Below, in pieces: positions 1 through 8,331 of a stretch of DNA of 64,000 nucleotides. The DNA is from Alphaproteobacteria bacterium (GTDB lineage Bacteria; Pseudomonadota; Alphaproteobacteria; UBA9655). The stretch spans positions 1 to 64,000 of the forward strand of contig CANGTV010000002.1 in the NCBI GenBank assembly GCA_947457015.1, written 5' to 3'. The first letter of the stretch is position 1, and every line of letters starts with the position of its first letter. A program made the position numbers and the translations under genes. The notes beneath the pieces were generated by a model that saw only the letters and a program-made list of their open reading frames with translations, searched no databases and was not told the DNA's origin.

Positions 1-497
1 CCAGGCTCATCACAGGATAATTGCGTCTTTAAACCACCAAATCGGTCAAAAAGTAACAAAAAACAAAGAATCTATCCCGCTCTATTACCACTCCTTGCCC
101 TCTCCTCAGCCTCCTGCACTCTCAAACTCTCTTTTGCAGAAGGTTCAAATTTATTAAGCATGATGATAATCCTTTCATATTCTTCTCAAATCACTGTAAC
201 AAAGAAAAATTAACATTTAATAAATAGCATCAACCTGTAGATAAAAAATCTATTTGTAGACTAATCAAAAAGTAATCTCTAGCCTACAGCAAGGTGGGTT
301 TCTACATAACACCTGACATTTAATCTCTTGTGTCATTTCTCGTCTTCGCGAGGACAAGCCTTTGGGCTAAAAACGGTTGATTTGGGTAAAAAATCTTAGT
401 GCTTCTTAAACCGGGGATCTTTTTCAGTTGAGGTGTTATTTTTCTACGGCATCATATCCTGGACTTGCTCTCCGATGAGGAGTAAATTCAGAAAAAT
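1..497. other. Intergenic region upstream of lnt, no convincing gene
   Basis: I see no well-supported gene here. A 29-codon frame on the minus strand (72-161) has an AAAGGAT-like ribosome site before its ATG, but it is too short to call. The right part holds a short GC-rich palindrome (listed separately). A GAGGAG sequence lies about 17 nt before the lnt ATG, which is long for a ribosome binding site. The stretch probably carries the lnt promoter, but no clear -35/-10 pair stood out. Confidence 0.4.
331..356. repeat. Short dispersed palindrome (TGTCAT...GGACA type)
   Basis: A hairpin built on CTCG-TCTT-CGAG with flanking TGTC and GACA arms. It resembles the better-preserved GC-rich palindromes near 23773, 36171, 43951 and 44671. 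This copy is diverged, so membership of that family is inferred from the TGTCAT/GACA ends and the CGTCTTCGCG core. Confidence 0.45.
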
Positions 498-2108
498 ATG
501 AGCAAAGGAAAATCGGTGCAGACTTTAGAAGAGCAATCCCACTCATTGATAGCCTATGTCACGGATAAGACCTGGCCTCAGCGAGGGGTTGCTTTTCTGT
601 TGGGGGCTATAGGAGCTTTGGGCTTTGCTCCTGTTTTTCTGTTTCCTGCGCTTCTTCTGTCCTTAAGCGGAATTTGGTTTTTGCTCGAGCAAACTATCGA
701 GGACAACTCTTCGTTTCTTAAAATCTTCTGGCTAGGCTGGTTTTTAGGTCTTGGTCATTTCACAGCCGGTCTTTACTGGATTACCTATGCTCTCACCGTC
801 GATTTAGCGACGTTTTGGTGGGCCATGCCCTTTGCTCTTTTTGGAATTCCCACCATGCTAGCGGTGTTTACGGGAGTTTCCTTTCTTCTCACATCTTTCT
901 GGCCTTATAGGGGCATCAGCAGAGCCTTTGCTTTTGCTGCCATTTGGGTAGGGGTAGAATGGCTGAGAGGGTATCTTTTTACTGGATTCCCCTGGAATCT
1001 TCTTGGCTATGCGTGGGCCTTTAGCCCCGAGATGAGTCAACTCGCCTCTCTGGGCGGCGTCTATGGATTGAGCTTTTTAACCATCTTAATGGCAACGTCT
1101 TTGGTTTATATTGCAGGAACCCGGCCATTTGAAAGAAATATTTCCCTGAGTATTTACCTTATCGCGAGCCTTTTCTGGCTATGGGGACGAGAGCATTTGA
1201 CCTCACCCGAGGTGATGTCTTCCCCTCCCGTGGCGATTCGCCTTGTTCAGCCAAGTATCCCTCAAACTTTGAAATGGGATCCAGCACAAAAAGAGGCAAA
1301 TCTCCAAAAACTTTTGGCAATGACTGCTCAGCCCTCTCTCCTCCCTCTCAAGGCCATTATTTGGCCAGAAAGCGCCATATCATTCTTTTTGGAGCAAGAC
1401 CCCGTCCGGCGCTTTTTAATAGCAGAGTCCTTGCCGAAAGAATCGTATCTATTTACAGGAGGACTTCGCCGAACAGAGTCAACAGCCCTTACCATCTGGA
1501 ATAGCCTTCTCGTTCTGAGCGACACGGGAGATATCGTTGCGCATTATGACAAATCTCACCTTGTGCCCTTCGGAGAGTATCTTCCTTTTAGACCGTTTTT
1601 GGATAAGATTTTTGGAAAAGGATCGATTAAAAAAATTACAGCAGGAACTGTGGATTTTACGGCAGGGTCAGGTCCCACAACCCTATCTCTCCCTCCAGAT
1701 CTTCCCTCCTTTAGTGGTCTTGTGTGTTACGAGGTGATTTTTCCACGAGCCGTTGTTAATCCTGCCCAGCCTCGCCCAGGCTGGATCATTAACGTGACAA
1801 ATGATGCGTGGTATGGCAACACGTCCGGACCTTATCAGCACCTTGAAGCGGCTCGCTTCCGGGCAATAGAAGAAGGAATTCCTCTTGTGCGTGCGGCTAA
1901 TTCAGGGGTTTCAGCTGTCTTTGATGCCTATGGCCAAATGATGGGAAGCCTAAAGCTTAATGAAAAAGGTGTCTTAGATGTCTTGCTCCCCACTCCAACG
2001 CGTACTGTTCCCTTTTATGCCCGCTGGGGAGATTGGATTACGTTGGGCTTGATTATCGGGTTCCTTATCTTGGCGTGGAGTTTGTCTTTTAAAAAAAACA
2101 CTGATTAA
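498..2108 (+). CDS. lnt: Apolipoprotein N-acyltransferase
   Basis: Lnt transfers an acyl chain from phospholipid to the N-terminal cysteine of apolipoproteins in the inner membrane, the last step of lipoprotein maturation. The 536-residue protein has an N-terminal block of hydrophobic segments (about 25-230), a periplasmic nitrilase-like domain (about 245-500) and a final membrane helix. The nitrilase triad is visible: Glu291 in IIWPES, Lys352 in YDKSHLVPFGEY and Cys410 in GLVCYEVIF. Length is normal for the family. The gene overlaps the end of the convergent carrier gene by 4 bp. In many alphaproteobacteria lnt is followed by metK and trmB; here trmB lies 1.4 kb downstream and a reversed carrier gene occupies the gap. 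The ATG at 498 gives a plausible cytoplasmic N-terminus. Confidence 0.96.
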   Translation: MSKGKSVQTLEEQSHSLIAYVTDKTWPQRGVAFLLGAIGALGFAPVFLFPALLLSLSGIWFLLEQTIEDNSSFLKIFWLGWFLGLGHFTAGLYWITYALTVDLATFWWAMPFALFGIPTMLAVFTGVSFLLTSFWPYRGISRAFAFAAIWVGVEWLRGYLFTGFPWNLLGYAWAFSPEMSQLASLGGVYGLSFLTILMATSLVYIAGTRPFERNISLSIYLIASLFWLWGREHLTSPEVMSSPPVAIRLVQPSIPQTLKWDPAQKEANLQKLLAMTAQPSLLPLKAIIWPESAISFFLEQDPVRRFLIAESLPKESYLFTGGLRRTESTALTIWNSLLVLSDTGDIVAHYDKSHLVPFGEYLPFRPFLDKIFGKGSIKKITAGTVDFTAGSGPTTLSLPPDLPSFSGLVCYEVIFPRAVVNPAQPRPGWIINVTNDAWYGNTSGPYQHLEAARFRAIEEGIPLVRAANSGVSAVFDAYGQMMGSLKLNEKGVLDVLLPTPTRTVPFYARWGDWITLGLIIGFLILAWSLSFKKNTD

Positions 2109-3310
2109 GGACGCGAAAAGGCCACTACCTTTTGGGCAGAGCCCCACACTTTCTCGAACACACGGCAAAGGGCTCCATTAGCCATCACATTGCAGCTGGT
2201 AATCAGGGGATCAAGAATAACGTTAAGGGTTAAAATAATGGCGATCATTTCCGCATTAAAGGAAAGATAGGTTTCGTAAACAGGGAGCATAACAAAGATA
2301 GCCCCTCCTAAAACAGCCGCCGTTGCAAACCGGGCAAGAACGAAAACGATGCTAAAATTAAGCCACGTCATCACATCTGGGTTGTGACCATAGAAGTGCC
2401 TGTAAATCAGAAAACACAAAAAGGCTTGCGTGATACAGTCTCCAATTTGCTGAATGTTTGTTGTAGCGGGGATGATCGCCTTTGCAAGATTCGGGTTTTG
2501 AAGATTTTTAGCCGTTCCCTCAATCGTCCACGGCATTGTTGATAAACTACAGCCGGACAACAAAGCCACGCCCCCTGCAGGCAATAAGTTTTTGATGCTC
2601 GAGACAAGAGAACGAAAGGAGGGCCCCGCTCCTAAAGCAAACAAGAAGATGAGATATAGGACCAAAAATGCGGTCAGCCACAAGACCAAGAGGGCATAAT
2701 GGGCTATAACATGATCGAGCAGCTTTGTTTGATACATGTGAGCTGCAAACCCTAAAACAAACAAAGGAATGAGGCGGGCGAAAACGTTTGTGAGGATCCA
2801 CTCCATCACCTCTTTGCCTTGCCTTATACCGCGTTTAAGAAACGTTTCTTTGCTAAAAGCCGCTGCACATCCCAAAAGAAGCCCCACGATCGATCCTTTT
2901 GAGGCTGACCACCAGGCCGGGCTTGTTAAGTGCAAACGCCACAATGCGCTGAAATTGCTTTCTAAGGCTAATGTATCACAGGAAGGAACGATCTCTGCAG
3001 CAAAGTTGGCGGTAGCAAAAGCATACCAGACACTGCTTAAATTTGAAAAGGCTTCAAATAAAATGAGGAGGAAGACAAAGAGAGGGGCCCGCCTTTCGAA
3101 TGACATGACCGCATTTGCAATAAAAAACCCCACCGTCAAGGGCATCATCAAAATAAGAACGTCTTTAATGAGTAAACTCACTGTGTAAACTAACTGATGC
3201 ACCGTAAGCGGTAAATAATTGGCGATCAGTATATAGGTAAGCAAAACAAGAAGTGTTTGAACACTCCTTTGTTTGAGCCAACGTAGCCCTTTAAAAAAAA
3301 CATCATTCAT
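2105..3310 (-). CDS. SLC1/DAACS-family cation symporter homologue, substrate unknown
   Basis: A 401-residue integral membrane protein with many hydrophobic segments. The C-terminal half carries signs of the sodium:dicarboxylate symporter fold: a hairpin tip rich in small residues (LLSGCSLSTMPWTIEGTA), then PATTNIQQIGDCITQ where typical members have PxxATxNMDGTAxYQ, and LDPLITSCNVMANGALC where they have the TM8 motif ending in NVxGD. The substrate-ligand Asp and Arg pattern of glutamate/aspartate carriers is not conserved, so the substrate is probably not an ordinary dicarboxylate. The gene is monocistronic, opposite in strand to lnt and trmB, and sits where metK is often found. Family assignment is by motif; the substrate is not predictable from sequence alone. 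Confidence 0.75.
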   Translation of the reverse strand: MNDVFFKGLRWLKQRSVQTLLVLLTYILIANYLPLTVHQLVYTVSLLIKDVLILMMPLTVGFFIANAVMSFERRAPLFVFLLILFEAFSNLSSVWYAFATANFAAEIVPSCDTLALESNFSALWRLHLTSPAWWSASKGSIVGLLLGCAAAFSKETFLKRGIRQGKEVMEWILTNVFARLIPLFVLGFAAHMYQTKLLDHVIAHYALLVLWLTAFLVLYLIFLFALGAGPSFRSLVSSIKNLLPAGGVALLSGCSLSTMPWTIEGTAKNLQNPNLAKAIIPATTNIQQIGDCITQAFLCFLIYRHFYGHNPDVMTWLNFSIVFVLARFATAAVLGGAIFVMLPVYETYLSFNAEMIAIILTLNVILDPLITSCNVMANGALCRVFEKVWGSAQKVVAFSRP

Positions 3311-3406
3311 GTAAAAAGTATCTTTCCATAAGCGTATGGTACTGCTTATGAGTCAGCTTTGTCAAAGGAGAGAATCAGGGCCACCTCATGAAAATGAACG
3401 CAGTCC

Positions 3407-3474
3407 TGTCCTCCCCGAGCTAGAAGCTCTTGATTTGCAAAGAAAATCTTAGAATTTCTAACTCGAGGATGACA
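3407..3474. repeat. 68-bp single-hairpin palindromic repeat, copy 1
   Basis: Arms begin TGTC...CCCGAG and end CTCGAGGATGACA, with an inner AGAAGCTCTTGATTT / AAAATCTTAGAATTTCT stem. Length and layout match the copy at 32475-32542 and each outer half of the large elements at 5376 and 41275. A 12-bp direct repeat, TTTGTCAAAGGA, flanks the surrounding segment at 3358-3369 and 3497-3508. It lies just upstream of trmB and would be transcribed in its leader. Confidence 0.8.
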
Positions 3475-3517
3475 AGGATAGGACGGATTTTGCAATTTTG
3501 TCAAAGGACTTAAAATA

Positions 3518-4198
3518 ATGAACACCCCTTTATTACGCTCTTTTGGGAGACGCAAAGCGCGTAAGCTTAGAGCCCAATCTCAAAAAGCCTATGATGAAAT
3601 TCTCCCCCTTGTGAGAATTGATCTGGAAAAAAAGATTTTTGAGAGTGATCCCTCAGAAGTCTGGCTTGAAATTGGTTTTGGAGGCGGAGAGCATCTGCTG
3701 GCTCAACTTGCTCACAACCCTTCTATAGCCATGGTTGGAAGTGAACCTTTTATGAATGGTGTGGCCAAACTTTTGGCCCATCTCCCTCTTGCTGATTATG
3801 ATCGCGTGCGCGTATGGCCTGAAGATGTCCGGTCTCTTTTAGAGGTTATCCCGCCTCATTATTTTACACGTATTTTTATTTTATTTCCTGACCCTTGGCC
3901 TAAAAAAAGGCACAATCACCGCCGTCTCATCGCCCCTGAATTTATGGAGAAGGTCCTGCCAACCCTCAAGGAAGGAGGCCTTTTATACGTGGCGAGTGAT
4001 GATACGTCTTATGTCGATCAGATTCAGGAGGTGCTCTACCCTCATCCCACTCTTGTGCGTGAAGAAGGCCCCCCATCTTCGGATCCGCTTACATGGAGCG
4101 TGGCTCCCGACGGGTGGTTTTCGACACGTTATGAAGAAAAGGCGCTCACTCACCATAAACCGTGTGCCTATATGGTGTTTCGAAAGAAAGGGTCTTAA
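3518..4198 (+). CDS. trmB: tRNA (guanine-N7-)-methyltransferase
   Basis: TrmB makes m7G46 in the variable loop of many tRNAs using S-adenosylmethionine. The 226-residue protein has the class I Rossmann entry VWLEIGFGGGEH (about 48-59) and the TrmB signature FPDPWPKKRHNHRR (about 128-141), both complete. Length is normal. The basic N-terminus (RRKARKLR) is common in the family. An AAAGGAC-like site precedes the ATG. The gene converges on the MotA/ExbB-like gene with a 4-bp stop overlap. Confidence 0.95.
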   Translation: MNTPLLRSFGRRKARKLRAQSQKAYDEILPLVRIDLEKKIFESDPSEVWLEIGFGGGEHLLAQLAHNPSIAMVGSEPFMNGVAKLLAHLPLADYDRVRVWPEDVRSLLEVIPPHYFTRIFILFPDPWPKKRHNHRRLIAPEFMEKVLPTLKEGGLLYVASDDTSYVDQIQEVLYPHPTLVREEGPPSSDPLTWSVAPDGWFSTRYEEKALTHHKPCAYMVFRKKGS

Positions 4199-5265
4199 CT
4201 CACAAGTCGTTGAGGATCAGAAGCACTTGCGATGGTCCGTGCCACAAGGTGCATCTCGTCCCTCAATTTTCTTAAGAATTCATCCCGCCCTTCTCGTTGG
4301 TGTTGAAGGGTATGACTGAGGGCAAGTTCAATGTTGTGAAGAGATCTGCGGCTTTCCTCATCAAGGCCTGGATTTCCCAGAAACTTTGTCATAAGGCTTT
4401 GCTGCGTTTTGTTATGATCAAGAAGGAAAGAAAGAGAAACAACGAGTTTTTCTAACAATACAGCTGTTTGACGTTCATTTTTTTCTGACGTTTCCATCAG
4501 CTGCATCAGCTGATCAATTCCCTCAACATTTCGCGTTAACAGAGCCTGAAGGTAAGGGAGTGGGGCCGCCGTAGGCGTTGCCTCCGCAGAATGAGAGGAT
4601 GTTGTCAGGTAAAGATCAACCTCATTTAAAAACCGCGCATAGGCATGGCCCACTTGCAGTTCTAAAAAGCCAATCAAAAGAGATCCACCCAACCCAAAAA
4701 GAGACGAACTAAAGGCTGTTCCCATGCCCCCCAACGGGCTTTGCAAGTTTTGCTTTAAAAGGGCAAAAAAATCGCTCGAATTCCCTGCATCTGACGGCAT
4801 ATTTTGAATAAGATGGGCGATAGAGGTGATGGTTTGCGACAGCCCCCAGAAAGTTCCTAAAAGACCTAAAAACACCAAAAGGCCAATTAAATAACGAGGA
4901 AAAACGCGCTCATTGTCTAACCGATCTGCGAGTGATTCCGCCAGTCTTTTCGCCAGAGAGGGGTCTTGAAAGGGTTTTTTATGAGACACAAAAGACAAAA
5001 TGGGTTCTAAAAAGGTGGTGGGCCCTTGAGAGGGCAAATTCCACTGACCCTTTTTTAAATCACGCAGAACCTCAGAATCTTTCTTGAGACGCACAAGTTG
5101 ATAAAAGGCATAGGCTCCCCCACCCACCGTAAGAGCAATAATAAGGGCATTGAGCCTGGGGTTGCTCAAAAAAATGGCGCCTAAACTTGGGGCAAAAAAA
5201 ACACCAATCCCAATCATGAGAGTAAGACTGAGGGTCATGCGAAGAAAATAAGATTTAAGGTTCAT
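4195..5265 (-). CDS. MotA/TolQ/ExbB-type proton channel family protein
   Basis: A 356-residue inner-membrane protein with two N-terminal membrane segments (about 10-55), a cytoplasmic stretch, then a helix pair around LIGLLVFLGLLGTFWGLSQT (about 125) and GMGTAFSSSLFGLGGSLLIG (about 180), matching the pore helices of MotA/ExbB proteins. The C-terminus is helical and charged, possibly coiled coil. Alphaproteobacterial proteins of this type usually sit next to an OmpA/MotB-like or ExbD-like partner; none is adjacent here. No flagellar genes are in the window. Role (cell-envelope force generation or transport) is inferred from family only. Confidence 0.75.
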   Translation of the reverse strand: MNLKSYFLRMTLSLTLMIGIGVFFAPSLGAIFLSNPRLNALIIALTVGGGAYAFYQLVRLKKDSEVLRDLKKGQWNLPSQGPTTFLEPILSFVSHKKPFQDPSLAKRLAESLADRLDNERVFPRYLIGLLVFLGLLGTFWGLSQTITSIAHLIQNMPSDAGNSSDFFALLKQNLQSPLGGMGTAFSSSLFGLGGSLLIGFLELQVGHAYARFLNEVDLYLTTSSHSAEATPTAAPLPYLQALLTRNVEGIDQLMQLMETSEKNERQTAVLLEKLVVSLSFLLDHNKTQQSLMTKFLGNPGLDEESRRSLHNIELALSHTLQHQREGRDEFLRKLRDEMHLVARTIASASDPQRLVS

Positions 5266-5653
5266 TGTGCGATCCTTTCCAAGAGTGTCTTCCTAAGAAA
5301 TACTCTATGTCTATTAATTATGCTACTAGTTACTATTAGTACCCGTGAACAAATTTTTATAATACTTCTCTCAGCTGTCATCCTTGCGTTAGAAGTCCTT
5401 GTTTTTGCGGAGCAAAACTTAGGACTTCTTGCGCGAGGATCTTCTGGCAATTCTCAAGATCCTCGCTTAAGAAGTGCTAGAATTTTCTTCGAAAATTAAG
5501 CACTTCTTAAGCAAGGATGACAAGCTCTTTTAATTTGTTCACGGAGCCTAGCACGTTAACGAAATATCAGCCTTTATCGACTACACTGTCATGAGAACTC
5601 TATAGATGATCACTTGAGTGACTCAAAACGATAGACATCGAAAGGAAAATGAC
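5266..5653. other. Intergenic region dominated by a large palindromic element
   Basis: This 388-bp stretch separates two outward-facing genes. Its centre is the three-armed palindromic element at 5376-5522. Short reading frames here are products of the repeat and I do not accept them. The remainder is AT-rich and probably carries the two divergent promoters. A GAAAGGAAAATGAC ribosome site precedes the gene at 5654. Confidence 0.6.
5376..5522. repeat. 147-bp three-armed palindromic repeat, copy A
   Basis: The ends form an outer stem (TGTCATCCTTGC with GCAAGGATGACA). Inside are three further inverted repeats: AGAAGTCCTTGTTTTTGC paired with GCAAAACTTAGGACTTCT, then GCGAGGATCTT paired with AAGATCCTCGC, then AGAAGTGCTAGAATTTTC paired with GAAAATTAAGCACTTCT. 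Read as RNA or single-stranded DNA this gives a cloverleaf-like fold. The same architecture, with different arm sequences but compensating bases, recurs at 41275-41435. Confidence 0.85.
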
Positions 5654-5947
5654 ATGCAAAGAAAGCTCTTCCCTTTTATCGCTTTTGCGTGGATAGCTCC
5701 CCTCTGTCTCGCCACAATGATGACTTCTGATACGGTTTGGGCCACCTGTTTCTGCGATACTCAAATGTCAACATGCTCGGAGTGGGATCCGAACAGTGAA
5801 TACTGTGCTGTGCAATATAAGGGTTGTTGTGAACAATACGCATGTTGTACTCCACCTAAACCTCATCCCCATCATCTTTCCCTCAAAAAAACGTATCCCA
5901 GTGATGACACGAGCACGTCGAGTCTAGCCACACCGCTCGGAAACTAA
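5654..5947 (+). CDS. Small secreted cysteine-rich protein
   Basis: The protein is 97 residues from the ATG at 5654; an in-frame ATG 36 bp upstream exists, but the GAAAGGAAA site and the signal peptide both favour 5654. Residues 1-30 form a signal peptide (MQRKLFPFIAFAWIAPLCLA...) ending near VWA. The mature part has nine cysteines within about 50 residues (CFCDTQMSTC, CAVQYKGCCEQYACC), suggesting a disulfide-rich exported domain, followed by a His/Pro-rich and Ser/Thr-rich tail. I recognise no family. It stands alone between a divergent gene and convergent nhaC. An extracytoplasmic location is well supported; function is unknown. Confidence 0.6.
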   Translation: MQRKLFPFIAFAWIAPLCLATMMTSDTVWATCFCDTQMSTCSEWDPNSEYCAVQYKGCCEQYACCTPPKPHPHHLSLKKTYPSDDTSTSSLATPLGN

Positions 5948-5951
5948 ACCA

Positions 5952-7289
5952 CTAGGTACTGACTCTTTTGAAAGAGGGCCACCGAAAAATAATCGCTATC
6001 ACACCTCCAATGCCCAGAAAATAACAATAATAGACAAAGGGAATAATGCTTAAGGGGGATACTCCGGCAATCGATCCTGCTAACAGCAATTGGGCGCTGT
6101 AGGGAAGGATTCCTTGGAAAACACAGGAGAAAATATCAACAAGGGCTGCTGTCCGGGCCATAGGAATACGATATCGTTCAGAAATTTCAAGGGTGGCTTC
6201 CCCTGCCAAGATAATAGAAACCGTATTGTTGGCTGTACAGATATCACAAAAGCTTACAATAGACGCGATGGCTCCTTCAGCGATACGCGCCCCTTGCGTT
6301 TTTTCTGCCACCTTCTTGATAAAAGCATCAGTCACCTGAATGAGGAATCGGATCCCTCCCTGATCTTTGGCAAGCTCGCTGAGTCCCCCGATCAGAAGAG
6401 AGAGAATGAAGATTTCATTCATAGACGTATACCCCTCAAACACATTCTTCGCTAAGGTAAGCATGGTGTAAGAAGGGGCGAAGAGAACGCCGATGGCTCC
6501 CCCTGTAATCAACCCAACAGAAAGAACGATAAACACATTCACGCCTAAAAGGGCCAAGAGAAGAACGATAACATACGGAAGACTAAATATAAGACCTGGC
6601 GCCTCTTGACCGTAAAGTTCCTGAGCTTCTCCATGGGCCGACAAAGCAAAGAAAAGAACGGTTAAGATCATAGGGACGAGCGCAATCATTCCGTTAATTT
6701 TAAATTTATCTTTAAGAGAACAAGAATGGATTTGCGTTGCGGCAATGGTTGTATCAGAGATCATGGACAGGTTATCCCCAAACATCGCTCCACTGATCAC
6801 AGCCCCTGCCATTATGGAGGGATTAATTCCCAAAGCTTGAGAAACTCCTGCAGCAATAGGGGCTAAAGCCGCAATTGTTCCCATAGATGTTCCCATCGCT
6901 GTTGAAACGAGAGCCCCTATAAGGAAAATACCCGGTAAGGTCGCATCTTGAGGAATAAAGTTCAGTGCAAAATGAACCGTTGCATCCACTCCTCCAATTC
7001 CTTTTAAAATTTCTGTGTAGGCCCCTGCGAGAAGGTAAATCATGCACATGGTAATGATATTTTTCTCGCGCACCCCTTCTAAAAAGACTTGAATGTTCTC
7101 TACAAGGGAGTGACGGCCTAAAAGAATAGCAACAAGGATTGCAGGCACAATGGCAACAGTTGCCGAGACCTTATAGAAAGCATACTCAACTCCTTGAAAC
7201 GTAAGGTAAGCTCCGCTCCCAATAAAAAGAAACAAAAAGAAGCCAATGGGCAACAGGGCAAAAGGACCCTTTAAGGCGTAAGGTCTCAT
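5952..7289 (-). CDS. nhaC: NhaC-family Na+/H+ antiporter
   Basis: A 445-residue polytopic membrane protein with about 11 hydrophobic segments. The core motif region, GTSMGTIAALAPIAAG followed by MAGAVISGAMFGDNLSMISDTTI, is typical of NhaC antiporters, including the GDNxSxxSDT signature. It would exchange sodium (or a sodium-linked organic acid) for protons at the inner membrane. The start lies 3 bp past the stop of the upstream lysR gene, and its GAGGA ribosome site sits inside the end of lysR, so the two are very likely co-transcribed and translationally coupled. The symbol is by family; some NhaC homologues exchange malate/lactate instead. Confidence 0.85.
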   Translation of the reverse strand: MRPYALKGPFALLPIGFFLFLFIGSGAYLTFQGVEYAFYKVSATVAIVPAILVAILLGRHSLVENIQVFLEGVREKNIITMCMIYLLAGAYTEILKGIGGVDATVHFALNFIPQDATLPGIFLIGALVSTAMGTSMGTIAALAPIAAGVSQALGINPSIMAGAVISGAMFGDNLSMISDTTIAATQIHSCSLKDKFKINGMIALVPMILTVLFFALSAHGEAQELYGQEAPGLIFSLPYVIVLLLALLGVNVFIVLSVGLITGGAIGVLFAPSYTMLTLAKNVFEGYTSMNEIFILSLLIGGLSELAKDQGGIRFLIQVTDAFIKKVAEKTQGARIAEGAIASIVSFCDICTANNTVSIILAGEATLEISERYRIPMARTAALVDIFSCVFQGILPYSAQLLLAGSIAGVSPLSIIPFVYYCYFLGIGGVIAIIFRWPSFKRVST

Positions 7290-7292
7290 CGT

Positions 7293-8177
7293 TTATAAGT
7301 CCTCTTCCAGCATCTTTTTTAACAAAAAATCCACAAAAACGTCGACTCGTTTAAGGCTCGCAAGGTGTGAAGGGTACGTCACATATCGAAAAACAGTTGG
7401 CCCTGGGACATCGGAGAGAATTTCAACCATTTCAGGATCATCTCCGACCATATACTTGTGAAGGGCTGCGATTCCCATACCCGACCGCGTCGCCTCATAA
7501 ATCGCTTGACCACTATTAATAACAAGATAAGGGATGCGTTGTTTTTGAGCACCAATCTTCAAAAGCCAATCCAGGTTGCTGTAAAGATGGGGCATTTCTT
7601 TCCCAAAAACAATGAGACGATGGTGGTCAAGGTCTTCTGGTTTTTGAGGTGTTCCATATTTTTTTAGATAAGACCGATTTGCGTAAATGCGAAAACGATA
7701 GGAGACCGGATCAGAATGAATAAGATCAGGGTTGTTAATAGGAAGCGCTGTGATGCCAATATCTGCCTCTCGCATGTTCAGGTCAATCTCTTCATCTTTA
7801 AGGAGAAGCGTAAGACGCACATGGGGATATAGATCCAGAAATTCTTGAAGACGCGGGGCTAGCCATAAAGACCCAAAGGCAAGGGTTGTAGCGATCTGCA
7901 AATGACCCCGTGGATAATTCTTAAGTTCTATGATCGTAGCTTGTGTCATTTCAAGTTTTGCAAAAACGTCAATCACTGTATTTTGCAAGGCTTGTCCAGC
8001 TTCTGTCAGAATCAACCCGCGAGGGACTCTCGTAAAAAGAGATGTTCCCAGCTCTTCTTCAAGAATATTTATCTGGCGGCTAATAGCTGATTGGCTAATA
8101 TTTAAAGTTTCTGTTGCTTTTGTAAAGCTTCCGGCAAGAGAAACAGCATGAAAAACGCGTAACTTATCCCAATCCAT
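7293..8177 (-). CDS. LysR-family transcriptional regulator
   Basis: The 294-residue protein begins with a winged helix-turn-helix (about 1-60; MDWDKLRVFHAVSLAGSFTK and LNISQSAISRQINILEEELG) and continues with a LysR substrate-binding domain (about 90-290). It heads a tight two-gene unit with nhaC, only 3 bp apart. LysR proteins often act on neighbouring genes, so control of nhaC and of itself is the simplest guess; the effector is unknown. Confidence 0.92.
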   Translation of the reverse strand: MDWDKLRVFHAVSLAGSFTKATETLNISQSAISRQINILEEELGTSLFTRVPRGLILTEAGQALQNTVIDVFAKLEMTQATIIELKNYPRGHLQIATTLAFGSLWLAPRLQEFLDLYPHVRLTLLLKDEEIDLNMREADIGITALPINNPDLIHSDPVSYRFRIYANRSYLKKYGTPQKPEDLDHHRLIVFGKEMPHLYSNLDWLLKIGAQKQRIPYLVINSGQAIYEATRSGMGIAALHKYMVGDDPEMVEILSDVPGPTVFRYVTYPSHLASLKRVDVFVDFLLKKMLEEDL

Positions 8178-8331
8178 CTTTTGCCAATACCTTTAAGAAA
8201 GTCTCGTCTTAAATCATACTCTTGCGCCGATTCATTTGCAAATGGTCTAACCTCTTTTCTTAATTTTGTATTGCAAGCGCATTGCATATTAGATAAAAAT
8301 TTAACTTCTTTGCCCTCTTAGTGACGGATGT

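Noticed and set aside
72-161. A 29-codon minus-strand frame with an AAAGGAT site near the left edge
   Set aside because: Too short and without any supporting conservation or terminator; kept only as a note in the intergenic entry.
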